Shown: in pieces, positions 17,073 to 25,938 of the stretch
Numbering within the stretch: position 1 is the first letter of the stretch
How the letters are laid out: each line of letters begins with the position of its first letter
NCBI RefSeq assembly: GCF_003111645.1
Contig: NZ_CP022187.1
Span: 2,108,001 to 2,172,000 of the forward strand
From: Parazoarcus communis
Lineage (GTDB): Bacteria > Pseudomonadota > Gammaproteobacteria > Burkholderiales > Rhodocyclaceae
Reading direction: 5' to 3'
Length of the DNA stretch: 64,000 nucleotides
Translations under genes and position numbers: made by a program
The notes under the pieces: model-generated
Told to the model about the DNA's origin: nothing
The model's database searches: none
What the model saw: the letters and a program-made list of their open reading frames with translations, nothing else

Positions 17073-17456
17073 ATGTGCCAGATCTTCACCCATGCAGAAC
17101 CCGACCTCTACGCCTGCCGCGCCCGGTCGATCAGGCTGCGCGGCGTCGCGACGAGCATCCGTCTGGAGAACATCTTCTGGCAGGTACTGGAGGAAATCGG
17201 CCAGCGCGACGGGCTCACCGTGCCGCAACTGGTCACCCGCCTGCACGACGAACTGACCGCCGCGGGCAAGCTGCAGGATCGAAGCAACTTCACCTCATTC
17301 CTGCGCGTGAGCTGCACCCGCTACCTCGAACTCGAAGTCACCGGCCTGATTCCGGCCGACCGCGCAGTCCCCATCGGCTCGCTCGACGCCGACACGGTGC
17401 TCGCCGGCGAACGCCGAGCACCGCTGCCACTCGCGCGCGTGCGCAGCGTGGCCTGA
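17073..17456 (+). CDS. Ribbon-helix-helix (RHH_4-type) DNA-binding domain protein
   Basis: The 127-residue product carries one ribbon-helix-helix-like domain: RGVATSIRLENIFWQVLEEIGQ near residue 22, DGLTVPQLVTRLHDEL, then NFTSFLRVSCTRYLELEV near 75. This matches RHH_4 proteins, small putative transcription regulators. The TSIRLENIFW strand-helix start is diagnostic. No target is obvious. TACAAT at 17035-17040 could be its -10 box. It sits between the lysine-type cluster and an ETF-quinone oxidoreductase remnant. Confidence 0.75.
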   Translation: MCQIFTHAEPDLYACRARSIRLRGVATSIRLENIFWQVLEEIGQRDGLTVPQLVTRLHDELTAAGKLQDRSNFTSFLRVSCTRYLELEVTGLIPADRAVPIGSLDADTVLAGERRAPLPLARVRSVA

Positions 17457-17480
17457 CACCAGGCGGCCCCGTGGGCCCGG

Positions 17481-17590
17481 TTACATGCCCTGATAGATCG
17501 GCCCCTCTCCGCCCTGCGGCACGACCCAGTTGATGTTCTGCGTGGGGTCCTTGATGTCGCAGGTTTCGCGATGCACGCCAGAACACGCAA
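17481..17590 (-). pseudogene. C-terminal remnant of ETF-ubiquinone oxidoreductase
   Basis: Reading leftward to the TAA at 17481, the frame gives [20 protein letters not shown] and then [11 protein letters not shown]. This is the C-terminal ferredoxin-like tail of electron transfer flavoprotein-ubiquinone oxidoreductase, whose family pattern is [27 protein letters not shown]. One iron-sulfur Cys is replaced (Arg for Cys in VHC). Upstream, AATTGCGTG (Asn-Cys-Val) sits in another frame, so an indel has disrupted the join. Only about 35 of some 550 codons remain. There is no start signal, so it is dead sequence left after a deletion. Confidence 0.75.
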
Positions 17591-17649
17591 TTCCGGGGAT
17601 TGGTCTCGCGCTACAGGACATCGCTGCGAAACCGGTCCGCAACCGCCCG

Positions 17650-18618
17650 TCAGTCTTCGAGACTGCGCGCAGCCCCGATCAGCGCCGGCCACGGCGCATC
17701 GATCACAAAGGTCGGAACCTCCGCGAGGTAGGCGCTGAAGCGGCCCTTGTGCTCAAACCGCGCGCGAAACGGCGAGGCATCGAAAAACGCGCCGAGTCTG
17801 GGCACGATGCCGCCGCCAATGTAGAGACCGCCCCGCGCGCCCAGAATCAGCGCAATGTCGGCAGCGACCGTGCCGAGCAGCGCACAGAAGTCGTTCACCA
17901 CGGTGACGCAGTGTTCGCACTCACCGCTCAGCGCCCGGCGGGAGATCTCGCCCGGGTCCAGCGCCTCGGCCACCCTCCCGCTCAGGGCCGCGTTCGCCTC
18001 ATGGAGCGCAACCAGCCCCGCCCCGGAGATCAGACGTTCGGCCGAAACATGTGAATAGCGGCGTGCAAGCAGCCCGATCAGTTCAGCCTCATGTGCGGTG
18101 CTGGCCGCAAGGGTGACATGCCCGCCTTCGCCCTCGAGCGGAATCCAGCCCTTTCCGTTGGGCAGCAAGCCCGACACCCCCAGGCCGGTGCCGGGGCCGA
18201 CGACGCCGATCGCCCGCCCCTTTGCCGCCCGACCACCGCCGACCTGTCGCAGCTCATGCGGTGCAAGCGCCGGGATCGACAGCGCCAGCGCGGTGAAGTC
18301 GTTGAGAAAGCACAGGCGCGCCAGGCCCAGGTCGCGGCGGAGCGCTTCGATCGAAAACGCCCAGTCGTGATTCGTCATGCGTATCTGGTCGCCATCGATC
18401 GGGGTGGCGATGCCGATTGCCGCCCATACGGGCTGCACGCTACCGCAATCCTTCAGATAGCGCGCGATGACCTCACGCGGGCCGGCGAAGTCGGCACAGC
18501 GAAACGTCTCGACCTGCTGCGGCAGGCAAGCGGGGCCATGAATGAGCGCGAAGCGGGCATTGGTCCCGCCGATGTCGCCGACCATTCGTGGAAAGCTGTC
18601 AGGATGCGAAGTGGGCAT
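17650..18618 (-). CDS. glk: Glucokinase
   Basis: This cytosolic ROK-related glucokinase phosphorylates glucose with ATP to glucose 6-phosphate. The 322-residue product has the phosphate-binding motif [14 protein letters not shown] near residue 13, catalytic Asp in [16 protein letters not shown] near 100, [15 protein letters not shown] near 133, GEGGHVTLA near 155, and GGGIVPRLG near 270. ATG 18618 fits the family start; a longer frame to 18864 runs through the shared promoter region and is rejected. The ribosome site is weak. It is divergent from pgi, so the two genes for entry into glycolysis share a control region. Confidence 0.93.
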   Translation of the reverse strand: MPTSHPDSFPRMVGDIGGTNARFALIHGPACLPQQVETFRCADFAGPREVIARYLKDCGSVQPVWAAIGIATPIDGDQIRMTNHDWAFSIEALRRDLGLARLCFLNDFTALALSIPALAPHELRQVGGGRAAKGRAIGVVGPGTGLGVSGLLPNGKGWIPLEGEGGHVTLAASTAHEAELIGLLARRYSHVSAERLISGAGLVALHEANAALSGRVAEALDPGEISRRALSGECEHCVTVVNDFCALLGTVAADIALILGARGGLYIGGGIVPRLGAFFDASPFRARFEHKGRFSAYLAEVPTFVIDAPWPALIGAARSLED

Positions 18619-18890
18619 GAAAAAGGGACTCTGAAGCGCTGAATGACAAAGCGGAGCGGCCCGCAAGCGTCTGGAACCCAGTCTCGCACGAAAGCGCGCA
18701 CCCTCCAATACGCCCCTGATACGGCGCTGCTTGCACTCGCTTGCCTTGGCCGCAAGTGAAGATTGGGGTGCTATGGCATTGGCAACTCCGGTATCGTTGT
18801 AACTGATGAAAAAAATTAACTGTTCCGCGCGGCAGGACTTCAGTGGCGACCACCCGCCGCTCAAGCACGTCCGCAGATTTGGTGACTGAC

Positions 18891-20546
18891 ATGAACCCGA
18901 CCACCGTACTTACGCATCCCGTCACGCCTGCATGGCAGGCCCTGGCCGCGCATCATGCCGACATTGCCGAAGCCCAACTGCGCGACCTGTTCAAGGACGA
19001 TCCGCAGCGCTTCGAGCGCTTCTGCCTGCGTGCTGCTGGCCTGACACTCGACTACTCGAAGAACAGGATCACCACGGACACCGTCGGACACCTGCTCGCC
19101 CTCGCACGCGAAAGAGGGCTTGAAGCCGCACGCGATGCGATGTTCGCCGGCGCGCACATCAACAACACCGAAGATCGCGCAGTGCTGCACACCGCCCTGC
19201 GCAATCCGGCCGGCAGCCGGGTCGAGGTCGATGGCGAGGACGTCATGCCCGCGGTGCTGGCGGTGCGCAAGCGGGTGGGAGACTTCGCCGAGGCTGTCCG
19301 CGACGGAAAATGGACGGGCTACACGGGCGAAGCGGTCACCGACGTGGTCAATATCGGCATTGGCGGCTCCGACCTCGGGCCGGCCATGGCCTGCGAGGCG
19401 CTGGCCGCACATGGCCATCCGCGGCTGCGGATGCACTTCGTGTCGAACGTGGATGGCGACCAGCTGGCACGTGTGCTGGCCAAGGTCGTTCCGGCGCGCA
19501 CGCTGTTCATCATCGCATCCAAGACCTTCACCACTATCGAGACCATGACCAACGCGGCCAGTGCGCGGGCGTGGTTCCTCGCAGGCGGCGCCAGCGAGCA
19601 GGACATCGCCCGCCATTTCGTTGCGGTATCGACGAACGCCGCCCGGGTGGCCGAATTCGGCATCGCCGCCGACAACATGTTCGGCTTCTGGGACTGGGTC
19701 GGCGGGCGCTACTCGATGTGGTCGGCCGTTGGCCTGCCGGTTGCGCTGTACGTCGGGCGCGAGGGCTTCGAAGCCATGCTCGACGGCGCGCATGCGATGG
19801 ACCGGCACTTTGCCGAGGCGCCGCTCGAAGCCAACATGCCGGTGATTCTTGCCCTGCTTGGCGTGTGGTATCGCAGCTTCTTCAACGCCGGCAGCCAGTG
19901 CATCGCACCCTATGCCCAGGCGCTGTCGCGCATGCCGGCCTACCTGCAGCAGCTGGAGATGGAGAGCAACGGCAAGTCGGTGACGCGGGACGGCCAGCCG
20001 GTCGCATCGCTCACCTGTCCGGTCGTGTGGGGCGAGCCCGGCACCAACGGACAGCATGCCTTCTTCCAGCTCCTGCATCAGGGCACCGACCTCATCCCGG
20101 TCGATTTCATCGCGCCGCTCAAGGCCAGCCATGGGCTGCCCGATCACCATCGCCTGCTGCTGGCCAACTGCATCGCCCAGAGCAAGGCACTGATGGTCGG
20201 CAAGACAGCCGCCGAAGTGCGCGCGGAGCTCGCCGCGAGCGGCATGGATGCCGACGCCGCGCAAGCGCTCGTGCCGCACCGCGTCTTCCCCGGCAACCGC
20301 CCCAGCAACACCCTGCTCATGCCCGAGCTGTCGCCGCGCACGCTCGGCACCCTGATCGCGCTCTACGAGCACAAGGTCTTCGTGCAGGGCGTCATCTGGG
20401 ATGTGAACAGCTTCGACCAGTGGGGCGTCGAGCTCGGCAAGCAGATCGCCACCCGCATCGCCGGCGAGCTGGCGGGAGGCCCGGCGGGCGAACATGACGC
20501 TTCCACTCTGGGCCTGATTGCGATGGCACGCACCAGCGCGTCCTGA
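18891..20546 (+). CDS. pgi: Glucose-6-phosphate isomerase
   Basis: This enzyme interconverts glucose 6-phosphate and fructose 6-phosphate. The 551-residue product shows the family blocks [20 protein letters not shown] near residue 140, [14 protein letters not shown], the [14 protein letters not shown] block near 200, [17 protein letters not shown] near 263, the signature [20 protein letters not shown] near 380, and [13 protein letters not shown] near 508. ATG 18891 is used; a GTG at 18843 would add 16 residues without family support. It is divergent from glk. No terminator was seen before the next gene 148 bases downstream. Confidence 0.96.
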   Translation: MNPTTVLTHPVTPAWQALAAHHADIAEAQLRDLFKDDPQRFERFCLRAAGLTLDYSKNRITTDTVGHLLALARERGLEAARDAMFAGAHINNTEDRAVLHTALRNPAGSRVEVDGEDVMPAVLAVRKRVGDFAEAVRDGKWTGYTGEAVTDVVNIGIGGSDLGPAMACEALAAHGHPRLRMHFVSNVDGDQLARVLAKVVPARTLFIIASKTFTTIETMTNAASARAWFLAGGASEQDIARHFVAVSTNAARVAEFGIAADNMFGFWDWVGGRYSMWSAVGLPVALYVGREGFEAMLDGAHAMDRHFAEAPLEANMPVILALLGVWYRSFFNAGSQCIAPYAQALSRMPAYLQQLEMESNGKSVTRDGQPVASLTCPVVWGEPGTNGQHAFFQLLHQGTDLIPVDFIAPLKASHGLPDHHRLLLANCIAQSKALMVGKTAAEVRAELAASGMDADAAQALVPHRVFPGNRPSNTLLMPELSPRTLGTLIALYEHKVFVQGVIWDVNSFDQWGVELGKQIATRIAGELAGGPAGEHDASTLGLIAMARTSAS

Positions 20547-20694
20547 TGCAGGGCGAGCAGCCCGGCGAAGCGCGCTGAGTGAGTCGCGAAGAGCGTACGG
20601 CACTCCGCACTGCTCGCATCGCGGCATGACCTGGTAGTCTCTCGGAAATGCATTGCGAATGTCGCAAGCACCTGCGTTTCCAGTCACTGCCACG

Positions 20695-23600
20695 ATGTCC
20701 AGCACAAACAACTACTACGACAAGAATGCCCCGCAGTTTTTCTCCAGCACGGTGGACGTCGATATGTCCGCCCTGCATGAGCGCTTTCTGGCCGGGATCC
20801 CGGCAAAGGGCCTGATCCTCGATGCAGGCTGTGGCTCGGGCCGGGACAGCCGAGCGTTTCTGAACCGCGGATACAGGGTTCGGGCGTTCGACGCCAGCGC
20901 TGCGCTATGCGAACTGGCTTCACGGCACATCGGACAGGCGGTCGAGATGCGCGGTTTCGACGAAGTCGATGAACTGCTCTGCTACGACGGCATCTGGGCG
21001 TGCGCAAGCCTGCTCCACTTGCCCGGCGTGGATATGGATGCTGCGCTGGCACGGTTGTGGGCCGCACTCAAGCCCAATGGCGTTTTCTACCTGAGCTTCA
21101 AGCTCGGAGAGGGTGAGCGGGTGCAGGACGGGCGCCACTTTACCGATGCAACCGAGGCAAGGATCCGTGCCTGGATTGCCCCCTTCGCCGACCTTGCTGC
21201 AGCGGAGTGCTGGACGACACAGGATCAGCGCCCCGGACGCACCGAGCAGTGGATCAACGCGTTGATCCGCAAGCGCGGGCCCGCAGCGACCAAGCTCATT
21301 GTCGGTGGCGAACGCAATCACTTCCTGCCTCACCTGTGTGCAGCAATCAGCCAGGCGGACGAGATTGACCTCGCCGTTGCCTTCATCAAGACAACGGGTC
21401 TGCGACTGCTCTTGCCCGATCTGCGCGCTGCGCTAACCCATCAGGAAGGTGAGGCGAAAGACGGGACGCGTGCGCCGGTGCGACTGCGCGTTGTGACCAG
21501 CGACTATCTTGACGTGACCGATCCCGAGGCACTGCGGTTGCTGATGCTGCTGAAGGAACTCGGCGCGCAGATCCGGGTATTTGAATCCGCGGGCAGCAGC
21601 TTCCACATGAAAGCCTATCTGTTCGCACATCTTCACGGCGGCAACGAGTTACGCGGTACGGCCTTCATCGGGTCGAGCAATATCAGTCGTCAGGCGCTCA
21701 AGGATGGCCTGGAATGGAACTACCGCGTCGACTACCCGGGCGATGACGGTTTCCTTCAGGCACGCTCGCGCTTTGAGGAGCTGTTTCGGTATCCGCGCAC
21801 GGTGGAGCTGACTGATTACTGGATCGATGCCTACGAGCGCCGCCGGGTTCAACTTCCGCAGGCAGTCTCGCCCGGCAGCAACGAGGTGGAGCCACCTCCC
21901 GTCCCGTCCTCGATTCAGCGTGAAGCGCTGCAGGCGCTGGTGGCGACGCGTATTGAAGGATACAGGCGTGGCCTGGTCGTGCTGGCCACAGGGCTCGGCA
22001 AGACATGGCTTGCCGCGTTTGATTCCGAGCAGGTGCGAGCCCGTCGCGTGCTGTTCGTCGCCCACCGCGAGGAGATTTTGCAGCAGGCCGCCGAAACCTT
22101 CCTCCGCATCCGGCCGGCGGCACGCGTGGGCTTCTATGCCGGGCAAGTACGGGACCGCGATGTCGACGTGCTCTGTGCGTCTGTGCAAACGCTTGGGCGA
22201 GCAGCACACCTGGAGTTTTTTGGGCCGCAGCACTTCGACTACATCGTGATCGACGAATTTCACCACGCGGCTGCGCCAACCTATCGCCGTTTGCTTGCGT
22301 ACTTCGAGCCGCGCTTTCTGCTTGGCCTGACCGCAACACCGGACCGGACCGATCAGTCGGACATTCTCAGCCTGTGCGACGACAACCTCGTATTCACCTG
22401 CCAGCTCTTTGCCGGTATCGAGGCTGAACTGCTGGTACCCTTCCACTACTACGGCATCTACGACGAGTCGGTCGACTACACCGGCATTCCGTGGCGCAAC
22501 GGCCGTTTCGACCCCGAACAGCTGTCCAACAAGCTGGCCACCCTTGCGCGTGCACGACACGCATTGCGCCAGTGGCAGTCGCGCGCCCAGGCACGCACCC
22601 TCGCATTCTGCGTATCGATTCGGCACGCGGAATACATGGCCGAGCAATTTCAACGCGCGGGCATTCCCAGCGCTGCGGTTTACGCTGGATCAGCAATGAG
22701 TCGTGGGGATGCGCTTGAGCAGTTGGCGGAAGGCCGCTTGAAGGTCATTTTCTCGGTCGATCTGTTCAACGAGGGCGTCGACCTTCCAGCCATCGACACG
22801 GTAATGATGCTGCGCCCGACCGAGTCCAAGATCCTGTTCCTGCAGCAGCTTGGTCGCGGGCTGCGCAAAGCGCCGCACAAGGACAAGCTCGTCGTGCTCG
22901 ACTTCATCGGGAACCATCACAGCTTTCTGCACAAGCCCCAGGCACTGCTGGCGGTGGGTACGAGCTATCGGCAACTGGCGGCCTTTGCACGCAAGGTCGA
23001 GAACGGGGACCTGGAATTGCCGGATGGCTGCTTCATCAACTACGACCTCCAGCTCATCGAGTTTCTGAAGTCGCTCGACAGTGACAGCGCAGCCAAGGAG
23101 TACGAAGCACTGAAAGGCGCACTCGGCCGCCGCCCCTCCCTGGCGGAGTTCTACCGCGCCGGCGTCAGCGTATCGCGCATGCGTCAGCAACACGGCTCGT
23201 GGTTCGAACTCGTGCTCGACCAAAAGGATTTGTCGGCTGATGAGGAAAGTGTCGCCCTCGCACAGAAGCGCTTCCTGCGTGAGGTCGAAAATACGGCGAT
23301 GACCAAGAGCTACAAGATGGTCTTGCTGGAGGCGCTGCAGGAGCTGAACGGCTGGCTGGAATCCCCGACACTTCATGCGCTCGCTTCGCAGTCATGGCGG
23401 GTGCTTCAGCGGCGGCGCCCCTTGTTGGCAGATCTGCCTGCCACACTCTCCACGGGGACCGACGAGGCACCGGAAACCTGGTTACGGTACTGGAAGGACA
23501 ATCCGGTCAACGCCTGGATCGGTGGCAATCGAACGAACGGTGCCGACACATTCTTCCGCGTGCTTGATGACCGGTTCGTGCCGACCTTCGTCGTACCAGA

Positions 23601-24564
23601 AGATCGCGCAGCCGCATTCTCTGAGCTGGTGCAGGAATTGGTCGACTACCGTCTTGCTGCTTACGAGGTGCGAAAGACAACCGCGCCGGAAGGCGGCGGC
23701 AATGTCATCCCGCTGCGCAGACCCGCGCCCGAGCGCACCGAACTGCCTTACTTTCCGAATCTGAGAATCGCCTGCGGCCATTTCAGGACCGGACGGGCGG
23801 ATGCCGAAGAACACCGCAGCCTTGGGGCCGGCTACGGCCGCCTGGACCCTGCTCGCCACTTCATCGCCCGGGCGAGCGGCAACTCGATGGACGGCGGCAA
23901 AAACCCGATCCGGGACGGCGACTATCTCCTGCTGGAGCTCATCAGCCCCGGCAGTGCCGGTTCGATCACTGGCGCGACGGTTGCCATCGAACGTGGCGAC
24001 GGCACTGGAGACAACCAGTACCTGCTGCGGGTCGTCACCAAAGGGCCTGATGGGCAATACGTCCTCAAGGCCAACAACCCCGCTTACGAAGACATGGCGT
24101 CAAGCGATGAGATGCGCACGCTGGCGCGATTCAAGGCCGTCATCGACCCGTTGGAACTCATGCATGGCGAGCGTCTGATGCGGGAGGAGATTCCCGCTCT
24201 GTTTGGCGAGGCGTTCAACCCCGGCAACTGGAACAGCGGGCATGTCGTACTTGCCAACAAGAATGCGCACATCCTGCTGGTGACACTGAACAAACAAGGC
24301 AAAGCCGAGGACCACCGCTATCTGGACCACTGGATCGACGAACACAGCTTCCACTGGCAAAGCCAGAACGCGACGACACCAGAGAGCAAGCGGGGCCGCG
24401 AGATCATCGAACATCAGAAGAAGGAATTGGCGCTTCACCTGTTTGTGCGCGAACACAAGCTTGAAGCGGGCAAGGCAGCACCTTTCACGTATTACGGACA
24501 AGTCCGGTACGTCAGCCATACGGGCAGCGCGCCGATGAGTGTGGTGTTTGCAGTGGGTGAGTGA
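20695..24564 (+). CDS. Five-domain fusion: SAM methyltransferase, PLD-like nuclease, SF2 helicase, S24-like domain, DUF3427 tail
   Basis: The 1289-residue protein joins several enzymes. Residues 1-195 are a class I SAM methyltransferase (ILDAGCGSGRDSRAFL at 41-56, AFDAS at 64), without a DPPY-type DNA-methylase motif. Residues 200-385 are a PLD-like domain with one HxK pair (His304, Lys306) and GSSN at 326-329. Residues 405-760 are an SF2 helicase: Walker A ATGLGKT 431-437, DEFHH 520-524, TATP 546-549, QLGRGLR 718-724. A linker follows, then an S24/LexA-like domain around 1040-1155 (SGNSMDGG, Ser1064). The C-terminus is DUF3427 (HWQSQNATTPES, YVSHTGSAP). PLD-helicase-DUF3427 proteins are usually predicted to act in DNA processing or defence. 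The start at 20695 fits the methyltransferase start; 20659 is an alternative. It stands alone between pgi and tRNA-Pro. Confidence 0.88.
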   Translation: MSSTNNYYDKNAPQFFSSTVDVDMSALHERFLAGIPAKGLILDAGCGSGRDSRAFLNRGYRVRAFDASAALCELASRHIGQAVEMRGFDEVDELLCYDGIWACASLLHLPGVDMDAALARLWAALKPNGVFYLSFKLGEGERVQDGRHFTDATEARIRAWIAPFADLAAAECWTTQDQRPGRTEQWINALIRKRGPAATKLIVGGERNHFLPHLCAAISQADEIDLAVAFIKTTGLRLLLPDLRAALTHQEGEAKDGTRAPVRLRVVTSDYLDVTDPEALRLLMLLKELGAQIRVFESAGSSFHMKAYLFAHLHGGNELRGTAFIGSSNISRQALKDGLEWNYRVDYPGDDGFLQARSRFEELFRYPRTVELTDYWIDAYERRRVQLPQAVSPGSNEVEPPPVPSSIQREALQALVATRIEGYRRGLVVLATGLGKTWLAAFDSEQVRARRVLFVAHREEILQQAAETFLRIRPAARVGFYAGQVRDRDVDVLCASVQTLGRAAHLEFFGPQHFDYIVIDEFHHAAAPTYRRLLAYFEPRFLLGLTATPDRTDQSDILSLCDDNLVFTCQLFAGIEAELLVPFHYYGIYDESVDYTGIPWRNGRFDPEQLSNKLATLARARHALRQWQSRAQARTLAFCVSIRHAEYMAEQFQRAGIPSAAVYAGSAMSRGDALEQLAEGRLKVIFSVDLFNEGVDLPAIDTVMMLRPTESKILFLQQLGRGLRKAPHKDKLVVLDFIGNHHSFLHKPQALLAVGTSYRQLAAFARKVENGDLELPDGCFINYDLQLIEFLKSLDSDSAAKEYEALKGALGRRPSLAEFYRAGVSVSRMRQQHGSWFELVLDQKDLSADEESVALAQKRFLREVENTAMTKSYKMVLLEALQELNGWLESPTLHALASQSWRVLQRRRPLLADLPATLSTGTDEAPETWLRYWKDNPVNAWIGGNRTNGADTFFRVLDDRFVPTFVVPEDRAAAFSELVQELVDYRLAAYEVRKTTAPEGGGNVIPLRRPAPERTELPYFPNLRIACGHFRTGRADAEEHRSLGAGYGRLDPARHFIARASGNSMDGGKNPIRDGDYLLLELISPGSAGSITGATVAIERGDGTGDNQYLLRVVTKGPDGQYVLKANNPAYEDMASSDEMRTLARFKAVIDPLELMHGERLMREEIPALFGEAFNPGNWNSGHVVLANKNAHILLVTLNKQGKAEDHRYLDHWIDEHSFHWQSQNATTPESKRGREIIEHQKKELALHLFVREHKLEAGKAAPFTYYGQVRYVSHTGSAPMSVVFAVGE

Positions 24565-24662
24565 AGCAGGATGCAGTGCGGGCATCTTGATCGGCAAGAT
24601 GCGACGGTATGGCGCGAAAAAATCGCGCGGCGAACCTGGCTCCGAATTTTTTGGAGCAGAAA

Positions 24663-24692
24663 TGGCGCAAGCTCGACCTGAGCCTTGCGCCA
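24663..24692. repeat. Perfect 9-bp inverted repeat after the fusion helicase
   Basis: TGGCGCAAG and CTTGCGCCA are separated by 12 bases and lie about 100 bases after the helicase stop codon. There is no T tract. It may be a transcript-end hairpin or a short REP-like element; no second copy was noticed in the window. Confidence 0.45.
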
Positions 24693-24710
24693 AAGCACCG
24701 CAGTAAACGA

Positions 24711-24738
24711 AAAAAGCCTTGACAAATCAAGGCTTTTT
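24711..24738. terminator. Bidirectional intrinsic terminator
   Basis: AAAAAGCCTTG and CAAGGCTTTTT form an 11-bp stem with a 6-base loop. The A and T runs on the two sides let it work on both strands. It would end the fusion-helicase transcript coming from the left and the ispB/tRNA-Pro transcript coming from the right. Confidence 0.9.
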
Positions 24739-24749
24739 CGCGGGATTTT

Positions 24750-24826
24750 TGGTCGGGGAAAGAGGATTCGAACCTCCGGCCCCTGCGTCCCGAACGCAGT
24801 GCTCTACCAGGCTGAGCTATTCCCCG
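24750..24826 (-). tRNA. tRNA-Pro (anticodon CGG)
   Basis: The 77-base minus-strand sequence folds as a full cloverleaf. The acceptor arm is CGGGGAA pairing with TTCCCCG. The D-arm region is AGCTCAGCCTGGTAGAGC. The anticodon arm is CTGCG TTCGGGA CGCAG, with anticodon CGG at 24790-24792. The T arm contains GGTTCGAATCC. Discriminator A and a genome-encoded CCA end it. It lies 48 bases downstream of ispB on the same strand and just before a bidirectional terminator. Confidence 0.97.
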
Positions 24827-24874
24827 ACACTGATTTACAACTTTGCTTCGTGCTCTGCGAAGCCAAAAACTATA

Positions 24875-25843
24875 TCAGTAATTTCTGGCAACTGCAAAGT
24901 CCGATAATTGTAGCAACGCATCCTTGAAAATGGAAGGGGGAAGTGTCGAAATAGCGTCGATTGCACGATCAGCTTCTTCCCGCGCATAACGCCGTGCCTC
25001 GTCCAGCGCTTTGGTGCTCTGAATGGCGGCGAGTACGGCCGCAAAATCGTCGCGTCCGCCGTTCTCGATTGCGCCCCGCACCAGTGCGGCCTGCTCGGGC
25101 GTACCGTGCTGCATGACGTGGATCAGCGGCAGGGTGGGCTTGCCTTCGGCGAGGTCGTCGCCGAGGTGCTTGCCGGTTTCCGCTTCGTCAGCTGAGTAAT
25201 CGAGCACGTCGTCGATGATCTGGAAAGCCGTGCCGAGATGCATGCCGAAGGCTGCGAGACGGGTCTCGATGGTTTCATCCGCACCGGCGAGGATGCCGCC
25301 AAGCCGGGCGGCCGCTTCGAACAGCTTGGCCGTCTTGTAGCGGATGACGCGCAGGTAGTCGTCGATTTCGACGTCGGCATCATGGCAGTTGAGCAACTGC
25401 AGCACTTCCCCTTCGGCGATGACGTTGGTTGCATCCGACAACACGTCCATTACCCGCATGTTGTTGACGCTCACCATCATCTGAAAGGCGCGCGAGTAGA
25501 GGAAGTCGCCCACCAGAACCGAAGCGGCGTTGCCGAACAGGGCGTTGGCGGTCTTGTTGCCGCGCCGGAGTTCGGATTCGTCGACCACGTCATCGTGCAG
25601 CAGGGTGGCGGTATGGATGAACTCCACCACCGCAGCCAGCTCGTGATGATGCGTGCCGCGGTAGCCCATCGCGCCGGCCGCAAACAGGACGAGCGCGGGG
25701 CGCAGGCGCTTGCCACCGCTGTGAATAATGTATTCCGCGACCTGCCGGATCAGAACCACATCGGAGTGAAGTCGCTGTCGGATGACGGCATCCACCGCCT
25801 GCATATCGGCGGCAATAGGTGCAAATAGCTGCTGGGCGGACAA
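24875..25843 (-). CDS. ispB: Octaprenyl (polyprenyl) diphosphate synthase
   Basis: This trans-polyprenyl synthase builds the isoprenoid side chain of ubiquinone. The 322-residue product has GGKRLRPALVLFAAGAMG near residue 43, the first Asp-rich motif LLHDDVVDESELRRG near 81, GDFLYSRAFQMM near 112, and the second Asp-rich motif FQIIDDVLDYSADEAETGKHLGDD near 208. The start is TTG at 25843: the family-typical LFAPIAADMQAVDAVI precedes the next ATG, which would cut into it. tRNA-Pro(CGG) follows on the same strand. Confidence 0.93.
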   Translation of the reverse strand: MSAQQLFAPIAADMQAVDAVIRQRLHSDVVLIRQVAEYIIHSGGKRLRPALVLFAAGAMGYRGTHHHELAAVVEFIHTATLLHDDVVDESELRRGNKTANALFGNAASVLVGDFLYSRAFQMMVSVNNMRVMDVLSDATNVIAEGEVLQLLNCHDADVEIDDYLRVIRYKTAKLFEAAARLGGILAGADETIETRLAAFGMHLGTAFQIIDDVLDYSADEAETGKHLGDDLAEGKPTLPLIHVMQHGTPEQAALVRGAIENGGRDDFAAVLAAIQSTKALDEARRYAREEADRAIDAISTLPPSIFKDALLQLSDFAVARNY

Positions 25844-25938
25844 GACTGGATGCTCGCGGAAAAAACGGGATGGTAGGGGGCTGCTGCAAGGCGCGTCAAG
25901 GAAGACCGCGGATTGATCGGTTGAGAAACGAGCCTCTG

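Noticed and set aside
24663-24826. Possible phage or island attachment site at tRNA-Pro
   Set aside because: No duplicate of the tRNA 3' end and no integrase gene were found in the window.
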